A model generated the notes under the pieces. The model made no database searches and was not told where the DNA came from. It saw only the letters and a list, made by a program, of their open reading frames with translations. Below, piece after piece: positions 54,674-64,000 of a stretch of 64,000 nt of DNA. Position 1 is the first letter of the stretch; every line of letters begins with the position of its first letter. A program made the translations under genes and the position numbers. Origin of the DNA: Pollenia angustigena (lineage: Eukaryota; Arthropoda; Insecta; Diptera; Polleniidae); the NCBI GenBank assembly GCA_930367215.1, contig OV884060.1, positions 100,774,151-100,838,150 on the forward strand, given 5' to 3'.

Positions 54674-56155
54674 TCTATATATATAAAAAGAAGTGTACAT
54701 TTTGATTGTCACTCCATAACTCGAGAACGGCTCGACCGATTGCCATAAAATTTTTAGGGAAGGTACAGGGAGGAGTGATGATGGTTAGTTGATTTTGAAA
54801 TCCAAAATCGGTCTAGCCATTATCTATATATATAAAAATGAAAAATGTTTGTATGTTTGTTTGTGTGTTTGTTTGTTTGTTTGTTGGCTTATAGACTCCG
54901 AAACTACTGAACCGATTTTCCTGAAATTTTTACAGTAACTTCACGTCAGCCCTAAAAATAAAATAGGCTACTTATTTTTTCGATAGGGGCAGGGGAATTG
55001 GTACCCCCCATAGAATGCCAATATTAATTATCGCATATCTTAAGAGCCGCTGGACGCATTTTGCTGAACTTTTTGTAGTAGGATCTTCTGAGCCCCGAAA
55101 TTGAAATAAAATAGCAGCGGGGGTATTGGAATCCCCCATAGGACGCCAATGTTTAACATCGCATATCTTAAGAACTGTAATAGCGAGAATGTTCAAACTT
55201 TCTAGAAGTCACTCTTATGGTATACTACACTTTTGAAAATAAAAATAAAGCGGGTAGGCGCAGGGGGGGAAATCCCTCCCATAGGATGCATACATTAAAT
55301 ATCGATCAACTGAAGAACTTTTAAAGGGAGAGTCTTCAAACGTGGTTAAAGCTACTATTATAGTAAACTATAAATTTCAATATAAAAATGGGCGGGAGAG
55401 ACAGGGGAGGAGCAGTACCCTTCATAGATAGAAATATTAATAAGAGCGAGCCACTGCACGCATTTTGTTGAAATTTTGGTAGTAGGATCTTCTGAGTCCC
55501 AAAATTGAAATAAAGTAGCAGTGGGGGAAGTGGTTTTCCCCATAGGACGCCAATGTTTAATATCGCATATCTTAAGAACTGTTATAGGGAGAATGTTCAA
55601 ACTTTGTAGAAGTCACTAATATGGTATACTACACTATTGAAAATAAAAATAAAGCGGGTAGGCGCAGGGGGGAATACCTCTCATAGGATGTATATATTAA
55701 ATATCGCTCAACTGAAGAACTATTAAAGGGCGAGTCTTCAAACGTAGTTAAAACTACTATTATGGCAAACTTTAAATTTCAATATAGTAATGGGCGGGGT
55801 AGACAGAGGAGGAGCAGTTCCCCTCATAGATAGAAATATTAATAAGAGCCGCTGCAAGCATTTTGTTGAACTTTTGGTAGTAGGATCCTCTGAGTCCCAA
55901 AATTTAAATAGCAGCGGGGGAAGTGTTACACTCCATAGGACGCCAATGTTTAATATCGGATATCCTAAAAACTGTTAAAGTGATAATGTTCAAACTTTGT
56001 AGAAGTCACTCTTATGGTATACTACACTTTTAAATATAAAAATAAAGCGGGTAGGCGCAGGGGAGAAATACCTTCCATAGGATGCATATATTAAATATCT
56101 CTCAATCGATAAAGTGGTTAAAGCAGTGTTGCGAAGCGCACCGGGTTAAGCTAGT
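54674..56155 (+). mobile_element. Helitron with ~400-bp internal tandem repeats
   Basis: The 5' end is TCTATATATATAAAA after A at 54673. The 3' end has a TGCG-AAG-CGCA hairpin (56130-56140), then CTAG at 56151-56154 and T, as for an A^T insertion. A second 5' end TCTATATATATAAAAATG lies at 54823, so one Helitron start sits inside another. Between are three copies of a 393-404-bp unit (GGACGCCAATGTTTAA at ~55141, 55545 and 55938) plus a partial one at ~55012. Non-coding. Confidence 0.75.
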
Positions 56156-56646
56156 ATTTTTATAAAATATACGAATGTTTTCAAAGCTCGTTTGCAGACA
56201 ACAAACATTAAAGTCGCTCTTTACACAATTTGGTATAACCGACGGTTGTGTTTTCGCCGCCGTCGTTGAAAAATTTTCAATATAAGTAAATTTTGGTCGC
56301 CGTCAACGATATGTGTTACTGGCGTTCTAAACGTATGCAATGCCACATCGGCTTCGAGTGCAATATTATGACATTTATAACGTAACGACGTAATCTCTTT
56401 TGATAGTTTTCGACACGAGTTACAGACACATATTTTTCTCACTTTTCGAGAAACGATGGAATATTTTGTTTCGCATCTTTTCGATGCAAGAAGTTCTCTC
56501 TAAAGTTACAGAACATGGGTACAGGGAACTATTCGTATTGAAGGGCGTTTCGGAAAACCAATTGTTGAAGCAATAACGTGCTTAGTATACTGTGAATTTG
56601 ATAGTGTTATAGAAATTGATAGAACGCGTAATATTATTCAGACACT

Positions 56647-57105
56647 ATGAATTCAATTAATATTAAAAATACTTTGAACTCCAATAATATAACCAAATAT
56701 AAATTTAAAGGTGTATTTGCATGTAATAAATTACAAACACACCCAGTTTTAAAACCGTCATTTTACGTTGCTAACACTGATCCATCACATAAGCCTGGAG
56801 AGCATTGGGTTGCTTTTTATTTTCCTAAAAACAAACCTGCTGAGTACTTTTGTTCTGCTGGCCAATCTCCAAATAAATACTTTAGATTATTTTTAGATAA
56901 AAATTGTAAAACTTTTCTTTATAATAGTCTTCGAATTCAGAGTGAAACTTCAATTTTATGTGGAGTTTATTGTTGTGTATTTATTTATTTAAGATCTAAA
57001 AATATGAGTTTCAAACTAATTTTAAAATTATTTAATTATTTTAATTTATATTACAATGATATATTAGTTGTTAGTTTATTTAAGTATATTTTTAAGAATT
57101 TTTAA
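56647..57105 (+). CDS. Adenain-like cysteine protease (152 aa)
   Basis: A homologue of the adenovirus maturation protease (family C5). Active-site His53 lies in GEHWVAFYF, the oxyanion Gln98 in LRIQSETS, and the nucleophile Cys105 in LCGVYCC. The acidic member of the triad normally follows in a Y-F-acid-x-x-G context; here the position is Cys69 (EYFCSAG), with Glu66 three residues earlier. So activity may be reduced or lost, unless Glu66 substitutes. The ATG overlaps the capsid stop as ATGA, which points to coupled expression before the insertion separated them. The C-terminus is Ile/Phe/Tyr-rich and ends KNF. Confidence 0.85.
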   Translation: MNSINIKNTLNSNNITKYKFKGVFACNKLQTHPVLKPSFYVANTDPSHKPGEHWVAFYFPKNKPAEYFCSAGQSPNKYFRLFLDKNCKTFLYNSLRIQSETSILCGVYCCVFIYLRSKNMSFKLILKLFNYFNLYYNDILVVSLFKYIFKNF

Positions 57106-57295
57106 GAATATAATAAAAGATAAAAAATAAGAAAAAAAACACATTTTTGTTTTTAATATTTTCTCTTTATTAATTATTAAATATTACCTTATAACAATTT
57201 ATTAAATTGACTACATTTATTTTTCTGAGGTAGTATACCGTACACCTGCACGGATAAGGACCCTCTTTATAATTGTTGTTATGCCATGGGCAGCA

Positions 57296-57460
57296 TTAAA
57301 AATGAGGCACGTTTAGTCCTTCATCGTAGTCATCTACACCGTACTCCTCATTTTCCTCTACCATTGTAAGAAAATGGTAAATGCACTCCCTGTGCTCAAA
57401 CATTAGAAAATTTTCAAAGTCTTGTAAAAAATTTTGTATATATTCTTTTAAGTAAGACAT
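57296..57460 (-). CDS. Small acidic protein, 54 aa, unknown
   Basis: A short minus-strand frame between the protease and the right repeat, starting MSYLKEYIQNFLQDFENF and ending EEYGVDDYDEGLNVPHF. The composition is protein-like: a helical front and an acidic tail of about ten Asp/Glu. It lies convergent to the protease, as the leftward cluster is to PolB. I do not recognise it; it may encode a regulatory or virion accessory peptide, or be chance. Confidence 0.4.
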   Translation of the reverse strand: MSYLKEYIQNFLQDFENFLMFEHRECIYHFLTMVEENEEYGVDDYDEGLNVPHF

Positions 57461-58029
57461 TTTTGATCTGATTTCTCTGGATTCTCTATTTTGAATGTTT
57501 CTCGTTTCAAAATTTTAAGATATAAGTGTGATATATCAGAAGAATTTAAACATCAGTACATATGTACTTATATATATCGTATGTAGCCAAATCTATTTGT
57601 AAATGCATTATTACGTTTAACAAAGTTCATTAACTCATAATTTAATGTGAAGCAAACATTCAAGGTTAATTATTTAACTTAAAAAATGCATGCTATTGCA
57701 TTTTTTCACTTATGAAAAGTTTATTAACTCATAATTTAATATGAAGCAAACATTCAAGGTTAATGTTTAAACTTTAAAAATGCATACGATTGCACTTTTT
57801 AGCATAACGAAAAGTTTATTGACTTTAAATTTCCACAATAACAATTGTATATTTACTTTTTAACAGAATGTTCTAAAAAGTTCAATAATCATAGATCAGT
57901 TTTCAAAATATGATTTGATAAACATTAAATATATATACCAAAATAAAAACAAAAAAGTGCATAAGAAAATAAATATATGTTTTACGAGGTATTTTCAAAA
58001 GATTTTTTAATATTTTTATTTAATTAAAA

Positions 58030-58275
58030 ATGGAAAGCGTTAAAATCAGTTGCGAGTTTTGCAAACATTTAACGTTTGCAAACAAATATAACAAAAAAAG
58101 GCACTTTATGCGAGTACATAATTTTAGTGCTAAGAAATCCAAATTTCAAAATCCAAATCCCGCAGAGATGAACATAAAGGAAGAGATACCCGACAACGCG
58201 AAGGAGGAGATTCCCGACTTCATAAAAAAATTTTTGGAGGACGACGATTCTTATTTCTTGGAAATTAAATTTTAA
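58030..58275 (+). CDS. TIR zinc-finger protein, right copy, intact (81 aa)
   Basis: A single C2H2-like finger: C8, C11, H25, H30 in CEFCKHLTFANKYNKKRHFMRVH-like spacing. A basic linker follows, then an acidic tail (EEIPDNAKEEIPDFIKKFLEDDD). One finger plus an acidic tail suggests a transcription or terminus-binding factor, but no family is recognised. The left-end copy has a stop at codon 40. It points inward-to-outward, opposite to the 123-codon frame, with convergent AATAAA signals between. Confidence 0.6.
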   Translation: MESVKISCEFCKHLTFANKYNKKRHFMRVHNFSAKKSKFQNPNPAEMNIKEEIPDNAKEEIPDFIKKFLEDDDSYFLEIKF

Positions 58276-58383
58276 ATTTTTTAAATGTAAAATTAATTTT
58301 TAATAAAAGTAATAAAAATGAAAAAAAAATTTTGTTTTTTGTTTTATTATATTTTCTTTATTGTAAGGATTTTTTTTCAGAGT

Positions 58384-58755
58384 TTAGGTATAATTTAAAT
58401 CGAATATTGCAGGTCCATTTGGTAATTGACGCCCCTTGTAAATAATTGTCCAAACTTTATCATTCATTTGAGTTAAGTATGGATCCTCCTTGTTTAAAAA
58501 TTTCATCATTCTATTGGGGAGATAAAACCATTTATTGTCATCTAAATTGGCAATGACTTTTAGACCATATTGTGTTTCTTTCCATTCAAAATTCACAATT
58601 TTTAAAGATTGGTTTAAAGGTATATCATCTATTCTAATATACTCAGGCTTAATACCTTGGGCAATATTCACAATTTTTTTATACATCTGAAAACAAACAA
58701 GAAAAAAATAATAAATAATTAAATATACCTTTATTATGTACGAAATTCTTACCAT
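58384..58755 (-). CDS. TIR-encoded protein, right copy (123 codons, or 100 after splicing)
   Basis: Mirror of 43488-43859, with the same ATG|GTAAGA donor and TTTTCAG acceptor (intron 58687-58752) and the same second ATG at 58686. One residue differs (IDDIP here, IYDIP on the left). Two copies per element double the dose, and duplication by terminal repair keeps them alike. Confidence 0.65.
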   Translation of the reverse strand: MVRISYIIKVYLIIYYFFLVCFQMYKKIVNIAQGIKPEYIRIDDIPLNQSLKIVNFEWKETQYGLKVIANLDDNKWFYLPNRMMKFLNKEDPYLTQMNDKVWTIIYKGRQLPNGPAIFDLNYT

Positions 58756-59288
58756 TTTAACTAAGTTTCCTTTAAAGTGGCAATTAGAATAATGATGTGG
58801 AATATACTCCCTAAGCCTTTTTATATTAATGGCAAACTTTCAAATTGAGTTAATCTCTATACTTACATGTGCTGCATATTCTAAATATATTACGCATTAC
58901 TCTATCTTATTTTAAAATACTCAAACAATTTATTTGTACACATTTTTAAATTTCTCTTTATTGAAGAAAATATAATCAACTTTATATAATTCTCTTTTTT
59001 ATTTAAAATTACTCATAATTTTTATTTTGCTTATATTTAAAATTCCTCCTTATGGAAAAATCCATTGGAGCAAAAAAAAAAAAAAAAAAAAAAGTTGAAA
59101 AATTAATCTAGAATATCTAAGTTTAAAGTAACATTTCAATTTAAAAATTCCTCCCTATGGGAAGAAAAAATTCCTCCTTATGGGAAAACACGTAGGGAGC
59201 AAATTGAAATTTTAAAATTCCTCCTTATGGGAATCACGTAGGGAGGAAAAATCATATACAGAATCCCCTTATTTATACTACTACGGAC

Positions 59289-60103
59289 CTTCATTAGTTT
59301 TTTGTGCTTAACATTTTCTTAAAACATAATTGCCTTATATCTCCACCCTTTAGGGGGGCTCCCATACAAATATGCCGGTTTAATATAATTCTTAATTTTG
59401 GCCACTGCAGCGCCAAGATTGCCCTTAGTTGGGTCAAATGTATGACCAACCTCACATAATTTGTTTTATCCCCATTGCCAAAAAAAATTTAGTTTCTAAA
59501 AGGACTACGCATATTAGAAAAACCTATAACAATTGTTAAAGGTAATATAATTGTGGAATTTCGTTGTTTTAAGTTTATTTTCGTTCCGTTTTCGAAATTT
59601 TGAAAACAAGAGCTAACCTAAAAAACGGTAAGCACCACTGAATTCAGCGTACCCGAATTAGGGAAAACGCCAGGTGCCCGGCTGGTCGGTTTTTTTTTAA
59701 ATAAATAATAAAAATGTTTTTCAACAAAACTAATTCATAGAAAATGCGTTTCTTTAATGAATTAAAAATTAGATTTTTAGTGGCTTATTCGATATTTTAA
59801 GTTTGTTTTGTTTTATAAGAGATAAAGAAAAACTTGTTAACAAATTTTCTACAAAATTAATATTTTCTAAGTTATTAAACATAAAAGTCAGAATTCATGT
59901 AAAATTATAATTTTTCTCAAACTTTGGTGGGCTTGAGGGACGGCTTAGCCTTCGCCGATCGTCCTAAAAATTTTTGAGTTGTTTTTTATCAATACCCACC
60001 GAATTGGGGGGTTTGAGCATGGAAAAATAGCAATAAAAATTGATCCATACAGTTAACGACAACCTTAATGTACATGCATATTATATACATACTTATGCAT
60101 ATA
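59289..60103. other. Right flank of the Polinton
   Basis: The far half of the TA-flanked element at 41710-60070. No gene. A block CTTTAGGGGGGCTCCCATAC near 59350 resembles CTTTAAGGGGGTTCTCATAT near 42850 on the other side. Confidence 0.5.
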
Positions 60104-60420
60104 CAGTTGTTTTCGGTTAATTGAGCCCCGCTTAATTGAGTTTCCCGTTTTATTGCACTAAAAATCATGGAACGAAATCATTCAGTATCATTGAGTACCG
60201 TTTAATTGCGTCTCCTGCTCAATTATTTCGCAAAATAAGACCGCATTGCGAAAAACAAGAGAAAATGTTTCGGTTAATTGTTTCATGTTTCTGTCACATA
60301 AATAAATGTTATATAAAATAAATAAAGAAATGAGTTTTATATTCTACCTACACATGGGTTTTTTACTTTATTGCACATCTTGCTCAATTAAGCGATTTTC
60401 GTTTTAATTGCGTCGGCGCA

Positions 60421-62346
60421 CATAGGGGTTTTTTGCCAATCTAGCCGGACATTACTTTTTGTTTTAGCTTATATTGCTTCTTAAAAGTTATTGAGTGCCC
60501 CTAGATCGATGAAACTTGGCAGAAATATCTGATATTGTCATAGGCAGGTAAACCTCAAAAATAAATCAAATCGGACCAAGGAGGAAAAGGTTCCCCCTAG
60601 AAGAACTAATCCAACCTCTGAAAAATGCAATTTTTTTTAAGTTTTCCCATACTTTTGTTTAGCAAATGCAACTTTTAACGTCGGCGAAAGTTAAAAACCC
60701 TAAAATTAGACCCATGAGATCGTAAAATTACACTTTTCGCCCCGCCCCCTTTTGAGGGCGGTTACAAAAAATAGTATTTAAAAAAAAATGTAAATATTAA
60801 AAGAAATAGATTACTAACGCCTTAATACTATAAAAATTCAAATTTTTGAACTTTAATGGGTAGGGGGAGGTATCCCTCCAGGTAGCTTTTCTGTTTTAAA
60901 TATCAATATTGAAAATCAGTGTTGTTAACCCCCCCTCCCCCGGAACGACCCTGTAAAAAAAATTTTTTTTTTTTTTTGCTAATTTCCAAAACATATTAAT
61001 TTTTAAGATTTTATGTGACTTTTATGTATTTTATAGTATTTAATTTATCTGAAAATAAATTTTATTTAAAATAACTTCTCTTTTGCAGTAAGATGATGAT
61101 GAGTGCCATGGTTCTTCTTCGTCTGCTTCTTCAAAATCCTCTTCTGAATCTGAATTCTCTTCAGAGCCAAGTACAGTTGGAAGCATAAAAGAAATTGCTT
61201 CTTTCTTTTTTTTTGGAGTTGGTCTTATTCTAGTAATCAGTGGGTCAGAACTGAGCAAAAGTCTATTTATAATATCTTTGTTACACTGAACCCTCGAAAA
61301 CTTTCTAGCAAAATTCTGCCTGTAAAGCCGAAAATGTTTATTTCGTACCTAAGACGCTTCTTCTGATAATAGCCTGATAGGCAACAATGCCTCACTCATT
61401 ACAGTTGCGCCATGTATTATACACTTTTTCCATTTTACTCTCAAAGCTTCAAAATGGTTCTGACAACAATTTTATGCTATAACCACAAAAAAACTATGTA
61501 CCTAGAGCACAGATTTGATTTTTTATTATATATTATTTTTGTTGTTAATGATTTTAAAAGTTATGCAAAACAGGTACATTTATTTTGCTCCATAAAATAA
61601 CATATTTAGCGGCCGCACAGGTGGTTAAAACCCGTTACTTACTGTTTCGCACATCCCATTTTTACACAGGTAATATTAGTCTTAGATGTAATAATTTAAA
61701 TAAAGAACATCTACGTACAACCAAAACATTTTATGACTGACGAAATGGGTTCTATCATATGTACCTATGCAAGATGGACAAAAACAGAAAAAAGGTGAAA
61801 TTTTCAAAAAATCATAAAAAAAATGGCGCAACAACGCGCAACTTTTTTTTTTAATTTAAAAGTAGAGCTTTCAAATTTTATCGTGATGTATAAGATTTTT
61901 AAGAACTCAGCGGGCTTCACCTTCAAAAACCTTTTAATTTTTTTTTTTTTACAAAAAAGTGAACAAAAAAATCGTTTTTTTTTAATTTCGAACTAATTTT
62001 TTTATCATAAAAACTTCTAATAAAATTTTTCTAAAAATTTTCATAATTAGCTGTTTATATAGTCTTTCACAGAAAAAAATCAATGTAAAATCTTTATTCG
62101 TTTATCTACAAAAAAATATATTGTAAACCTCCCAAAACCGTAAAAAGTCAATGAACACGCATGCAATTTAATCAACTTTCCCGGTTTTAACAGTGTCCCA
62201 AAACCCAAAATCTCAAGCAAAAGACTTGAAAATTCACTATACGATGCAGAACTTTGTTGTCTGTCGAGCTGCGTACTTAAATTTTTCAACTTCTTAAATT
62301 TAATTATTTGCTTAATGTCCGGCTAGATTGGCAAAAAACCCCTATG
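60421..62346. mobile_element. 1.93-kb element with perfect 34-bp termini, superfamily unknown
   Basis: Both ends read inward CATAGGGGTTTTTTGCCAAT and continue identically to position 34 (..GCCGGACATTA). CGCA/CGCG stand outside, a possible 4-bp duplication. The body contains a minus-strand coding remnant (61560-61040). Perfect ends suggest either recent movement or strong constraint. Confidence 0.7.
61040..61560 (-). pseudogene. Coding remnant of an insect repeat protein, function unknown
   Basis: Read leftward: IIHGATVMSEALLPIRLLSEEAS, a stop at ~61350, then VRNKHFRLYRQNFARKFSR, INRLLLSSDPLITRIRPTPKKKK and an acidic tail SDSEEDFEEADEEEP. The LSEEA..RNK..R.YR...ARK.SR..SSDPLI pattern recalls a protein often repeated in insect genomes next to unclassified DNA transposons. 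I cannot name it. It lies inside the 34-bp-TIR element and could be the end of its transposase. Confidence 0.55.
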
Positions 62347-62445
62347 CGCGGCGATTCAATTGACCGAGTACTGCTTAAATGAGTTCCCGTTAAATTGCGT
62401 CAGAAGTCGTGCGTTTTTAGAAACTCAATTAAGCGGAAATAACTG

Positions 62446-64000
62446 TGTGTATATATTTTTTTTGGGTGATCACGAATTGTTAAAACTTTTTAATATTTAA
62501 TAGTTATTAGCAGGGAAACCATAAATATGCAATTGCATGTTTTTCCTTTTGCAACCAATAAAGGCACAAACAATGTATCCATCCGTTTTAGAGCCTTTTA
62601 GGAATTTTGGCATCGATTTGTTAATGCAGACTTTTGCATATTTTACCGTTTGTAGCATTTTTGTGCATAATTTAGTTAGCTTTTTACGAGCTTTTTTACA
62701 GCATATTTTAAGTTTATAGCGCATATTTTGCCTTTTTTAAGCATATTTTGATACATGATACATTTTTTTAGATGCTTTCTCAGACTTTTTTTTTGTAATT
62801 CTGTTACTTCAATTTCGCCATCTACATTCAATTTTTACTCTCAAATTGTAAGACAAAGCAGGTTGTCATTAAGGATAAATGTTATGCGATGTGTATAATA
62901 CAAAGAAATGTAGACCAATCTTTTAATATACCGATCGACTTAAAATCACTTTTTAAAGTGATTTAAAGATGTCCAAGAATAGATTACACTATTCTACTTT
63001 GTATTAATACATGTCAAAAACTCAAGTAATATGACAAAGTGTGATAGTGTGAATGCAATGTGTCACGAAAATGACAAGTATTATGAAAAAAGTTTGACAT
63101 CCCATACGACTTCATCGTTTTTTGAAAAATTTCTAAACAATAATACTTTTCATTGGATCAGGGTTGCATTTTAGTTCATGTGTGAGTGTTTATACTTTGT
63201 GTAATGGTGTGAACACAAACTGTCATTTTACATTACATTTTTTGACAGTCGCATCAAAACTCATTAGATTTCTATCTCACAAAGTATTATGGAATACGTA
63301 AGACTTGTGAGATAGTGTAATCTAGGCTTAATTGGCGACTGTGATCGCCACACAAGTGGCCGATAAAAATCGGTACATACTAAACAATTTGATTGCTCCA
63401 CATTGTGCAAAATAGTATTCACATTATCGGCGCATCTAGGTCAATTTTGATTGTCCACAGTCAGCACAATTTTGGCACAGATTGTCGCATACTAAAACAT
63501 TTTGACCGTTCACACTATCGGCACATGAAATACGCCAAAAATTGGTACATTGCGCCGATAGTGGGATCTTAGCTTAAGACAAGTGATTTTTAGGTAGATA
63601 TCTGTAGTTTCGTCTAATATTAAAGAAAATTTTGTAGTTTGCCCAACGTCTCTGCTAGCTGTGTTGCTATCTTAGAGTCAGGACAACACACCACTAATAA
63701 GCCGGGTAAATAATCCACTAATATAAATGGCAAGTTGTGGCAAATTAGAAACATTACAATTGGTAGTTCGGCTTGGTGTACGTGTTTGGCAAGATTTTCT
63801 TTTTCAGCGTTTGGTAGTTCGGCTTGGTGTACTTGTTTGCCAAGATTTTCTTTTTCAGCGTTTACAAAAGAATTTACAGCCTTGTTCATGGATTTTGAAC
63901 GTCATCGTTCGCATAGAAAATTACATTTAAAACAAAAACAAACTTCGAACAATGATCGATATCGTTAAACAGACAGTTATTTTGCTTTAATTTTTTTCCT
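62446..64000. other. Unassigned AT-rich sequence with one weak MITE
   Basis: 62978-63325 has inverted ends (TAGATTACACTAT), related to the MITE at 18902. 63340-63580 has repeated (G/C)CGATA and CACACT motifs without clear ends. 63760-63860 contains a 45-bp direct repeat, TTGGTAGTTCGGCTTGGTGT at ~63759 and ~63810. No gene that I can defend. Confidence 0.45.

Larger units (their letters stand above)
53598..56521. mobile_element. TIR element inserted in the capsid gene, with nested elements
   Basis: Ends read inward TGCCCATGTTCAGTAACT and TACCCATGTTCTGTAACT, with similarity continuing ~120 bp (TGTGTCTGTAACT on both sides). CAG flanks suggest a 3-bp duplication. Inside are a palindromic piece (53734-53880), a mariner-like remnant, a Helitron with tandem repeats, and a 73-codon minus frame at 56442-56221 that I do not recognise (Cys-rich start CVCNSCRKLSKEI). 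Superfamily not identified. Confidence 0.7.
52455..56650 (+). pseudogene. Major capsid protein, double jelly-roll, split by a 2.9-kb insertion
   Basis: The ATG at 52455 gives MSGFIECMKSELDLF; an upstream TTG in frame is not needed. Codons 1-381 (52455-53597) are open and match the Polinton major capsid (hexon-like) protein. Reading then runs into inserted DNA and stops at 53654 with 19 foreign residues. The missing last 41 codons are at 56525-56650, including VYCEFD, and end in TGA that overlaps the protease ATG (ATGA, 56647-56650). CAG stands on both sides of the insertion (53595-53597, 56522-56524). Without the insertion the protein would be about 422 residues, a normal length. The truncated product lacks the final strands of the second jelly-roll and is unlikely to assemble. 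Confidence 0.9.
42960..59282 (+). mobile_element. Polinton/Maverick (adintovirus-like) DNA element
   Basis: 16,323 bp. The ends AGTAGTATAAATAAGGGG are identical and inverted. The 6-bp duplication ACGGAC flanks it exactly (42954-42959, 59283-59288), the length Polinton integrases make. Gene set: protein-primed PolB, integrase, packaging ATPase, major capsid protein, candidate minor capsid and core proteins, adenain-like protease and several small proteins. Gene order: TIR genes; PolB (+); three genes (-); integrase, penton-like, core-like, MCP, protease (+); a small gene (-); TIR genes. Such elements are integrated virus-like transposons related to adintoviruses. This copy is inactive: PolB and MCP are broken. 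Confidence 0.95.
57628..59282 (-). repeat. Polinton right terminal inverted repeat
   Basis: About 1.65 kb, mirror of 42960-44610. The inner edge has tandem units with AAGCAAACATTCAAGGTTAAT (57650, 57745). It carries the intact zinc-finger frame and the second copy of the 123-codon frame. An A run near 59073-59092 corresponds to a T run of slightly different length on the left. Confidence 0.9.
41710..60070. mobile_element. TA-flanked TIR element that received the Polinton
   Basis: Left end CATTAGGGTGACCGTTAA after TA at 41708-41709; right end, read inward, CATTAAGGTTGTCGTTAA with TA at 60071-60072. Similarity continues in inverted orientation through CC(A/G)CC(A/G)AATT.GGTGGGTATTGAT and CAAGTTTGAGAAAAAT. 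Removing the Polinton leaves about 2.0 kb, non-coding. TA flanks point to Tc1/mariner-like, but divergence of the arms leaves this open. Confidence 0.5.
60104..62445. mobile_element. Pogo/Tigger-like MITE split by a larger element
   Basis: The left end CAGTTGTTTTCGGTTAATTGAG follows TA; the right end reads inward CAGTTATTTCCGCTTAATTGAG and is followed by TG, a decayed TA. Repeated TTAATTGAG(T/C) motifs lie near both ends. The original length was about 415 bp; the interior 60421-62346 is foreign. Non-coding. Confidence 0.65.

Noticed and set aside
55012..56110. ~400-bp repeats considered as a CRISPR-like or satellite array
   Set aside because: Units are directly abutting without unique spacers and lie within Helitron ends; not CRISPR, and only three to four units.
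60136..60321. 61-codon plus frame
   Set aside because: Lies in the pogo-like MITE with repeated TTAATTG motifs; chance frame.

Overview
The window looks like repeat-dense, very AT-rich nuclear DNA of a higher fly (Diptera: Schizophora). Evidence: short 66-70 bp introns, Jockey- and CR1-type LINEs, PIF/Harbinger, hAT and Tc1/mariner elements, small Helitrons with a GTGCGAA..TTCGCAC hairpin before CTAGT, and a repeat beginning ATACCCTCCACC and ending in a TTCGGC..GCCGAA hairpin, a type I associate with calyptrate flies. I see no host single-copy gene, no rRNA, no tRNA and no CRISPR. Nearly all that can be read is mobile DNA, inserted into older mobile DNA; species is not determinable by eye.

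Layout. 0-6 kb: old hAT ends, a hAT-like transposase pseudogene (2.5-3.8 kb) and palindromic MITEs. 6.2-11.5 kb: two tandem Helitrons, the second split by a nearly full-length Jockey-type LINE (6700-11186, minus strand, 12-bp target duplication). 11.6-18.5 kb: copies of one hAT family in both orientations, making ~1.4-1.9 kb inverted arms, themselves hit by a pogo-like MITE and a Helitron. 18.5-22.8 kb: MITEs and a hAT transposase pseudogene split by another hAT element. 22.8-39.2 kb: a Jockey-type LINE fragment split by a PIF/Harbinger-type element (24151-39096, TAA on both sides) that holds a Myb/SANT-like gene remnant and has swollen to 15 kb through later insertions: a Tc1 element with an intact transposase, a hAT MITE, two nested MITEs, and a Jockey and a CR1-type LINE lying head to head. 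39-42.9 kb: mostly unassigned, with MITEs.

The most important object is a Polinton/Maverick (adintovirus-like) element at 42960-59282: 16.3 kb, ~1.65-kb terminal inverted repeats, and a perfect 6-bp target duplication ACGGAC. It carries protein-primed DNA polymerase B, a chromodomain integrase, an A32/FtsK-type packaging ATPase, a candidate minor (penton-like) capsid protein, a major capsid protein, an adenovirus-type cysteine protease, a candidate core/pVI-like protein, a small protein with a hydrophobic tail, and a protein with three (T/L)QT motifs. Each inverted repeat carries two small genes. Together they describe a virion-forming, self-integrating DNA element: polymerase for replication, integrase for insertion, ATPase for packaging, two capsid proteins, and protease sites in the small proteins consistent with adenovirus-style maturation. 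This copy is decayed: polymerase B has a nonsense codon and two frameshifts, and the major capsid gene is split by 2.9 kb of nested transposons. The other structural genes still read openly.

59.3-64 kb: the far half of the TA-flanked element that received the Polinton, then a pogo-like MITE split by a 1.9-kb element with perfect 34-bp termini and an unfamiliar coding remnant, then unassigned AT-rich DNA with one weak MITE.
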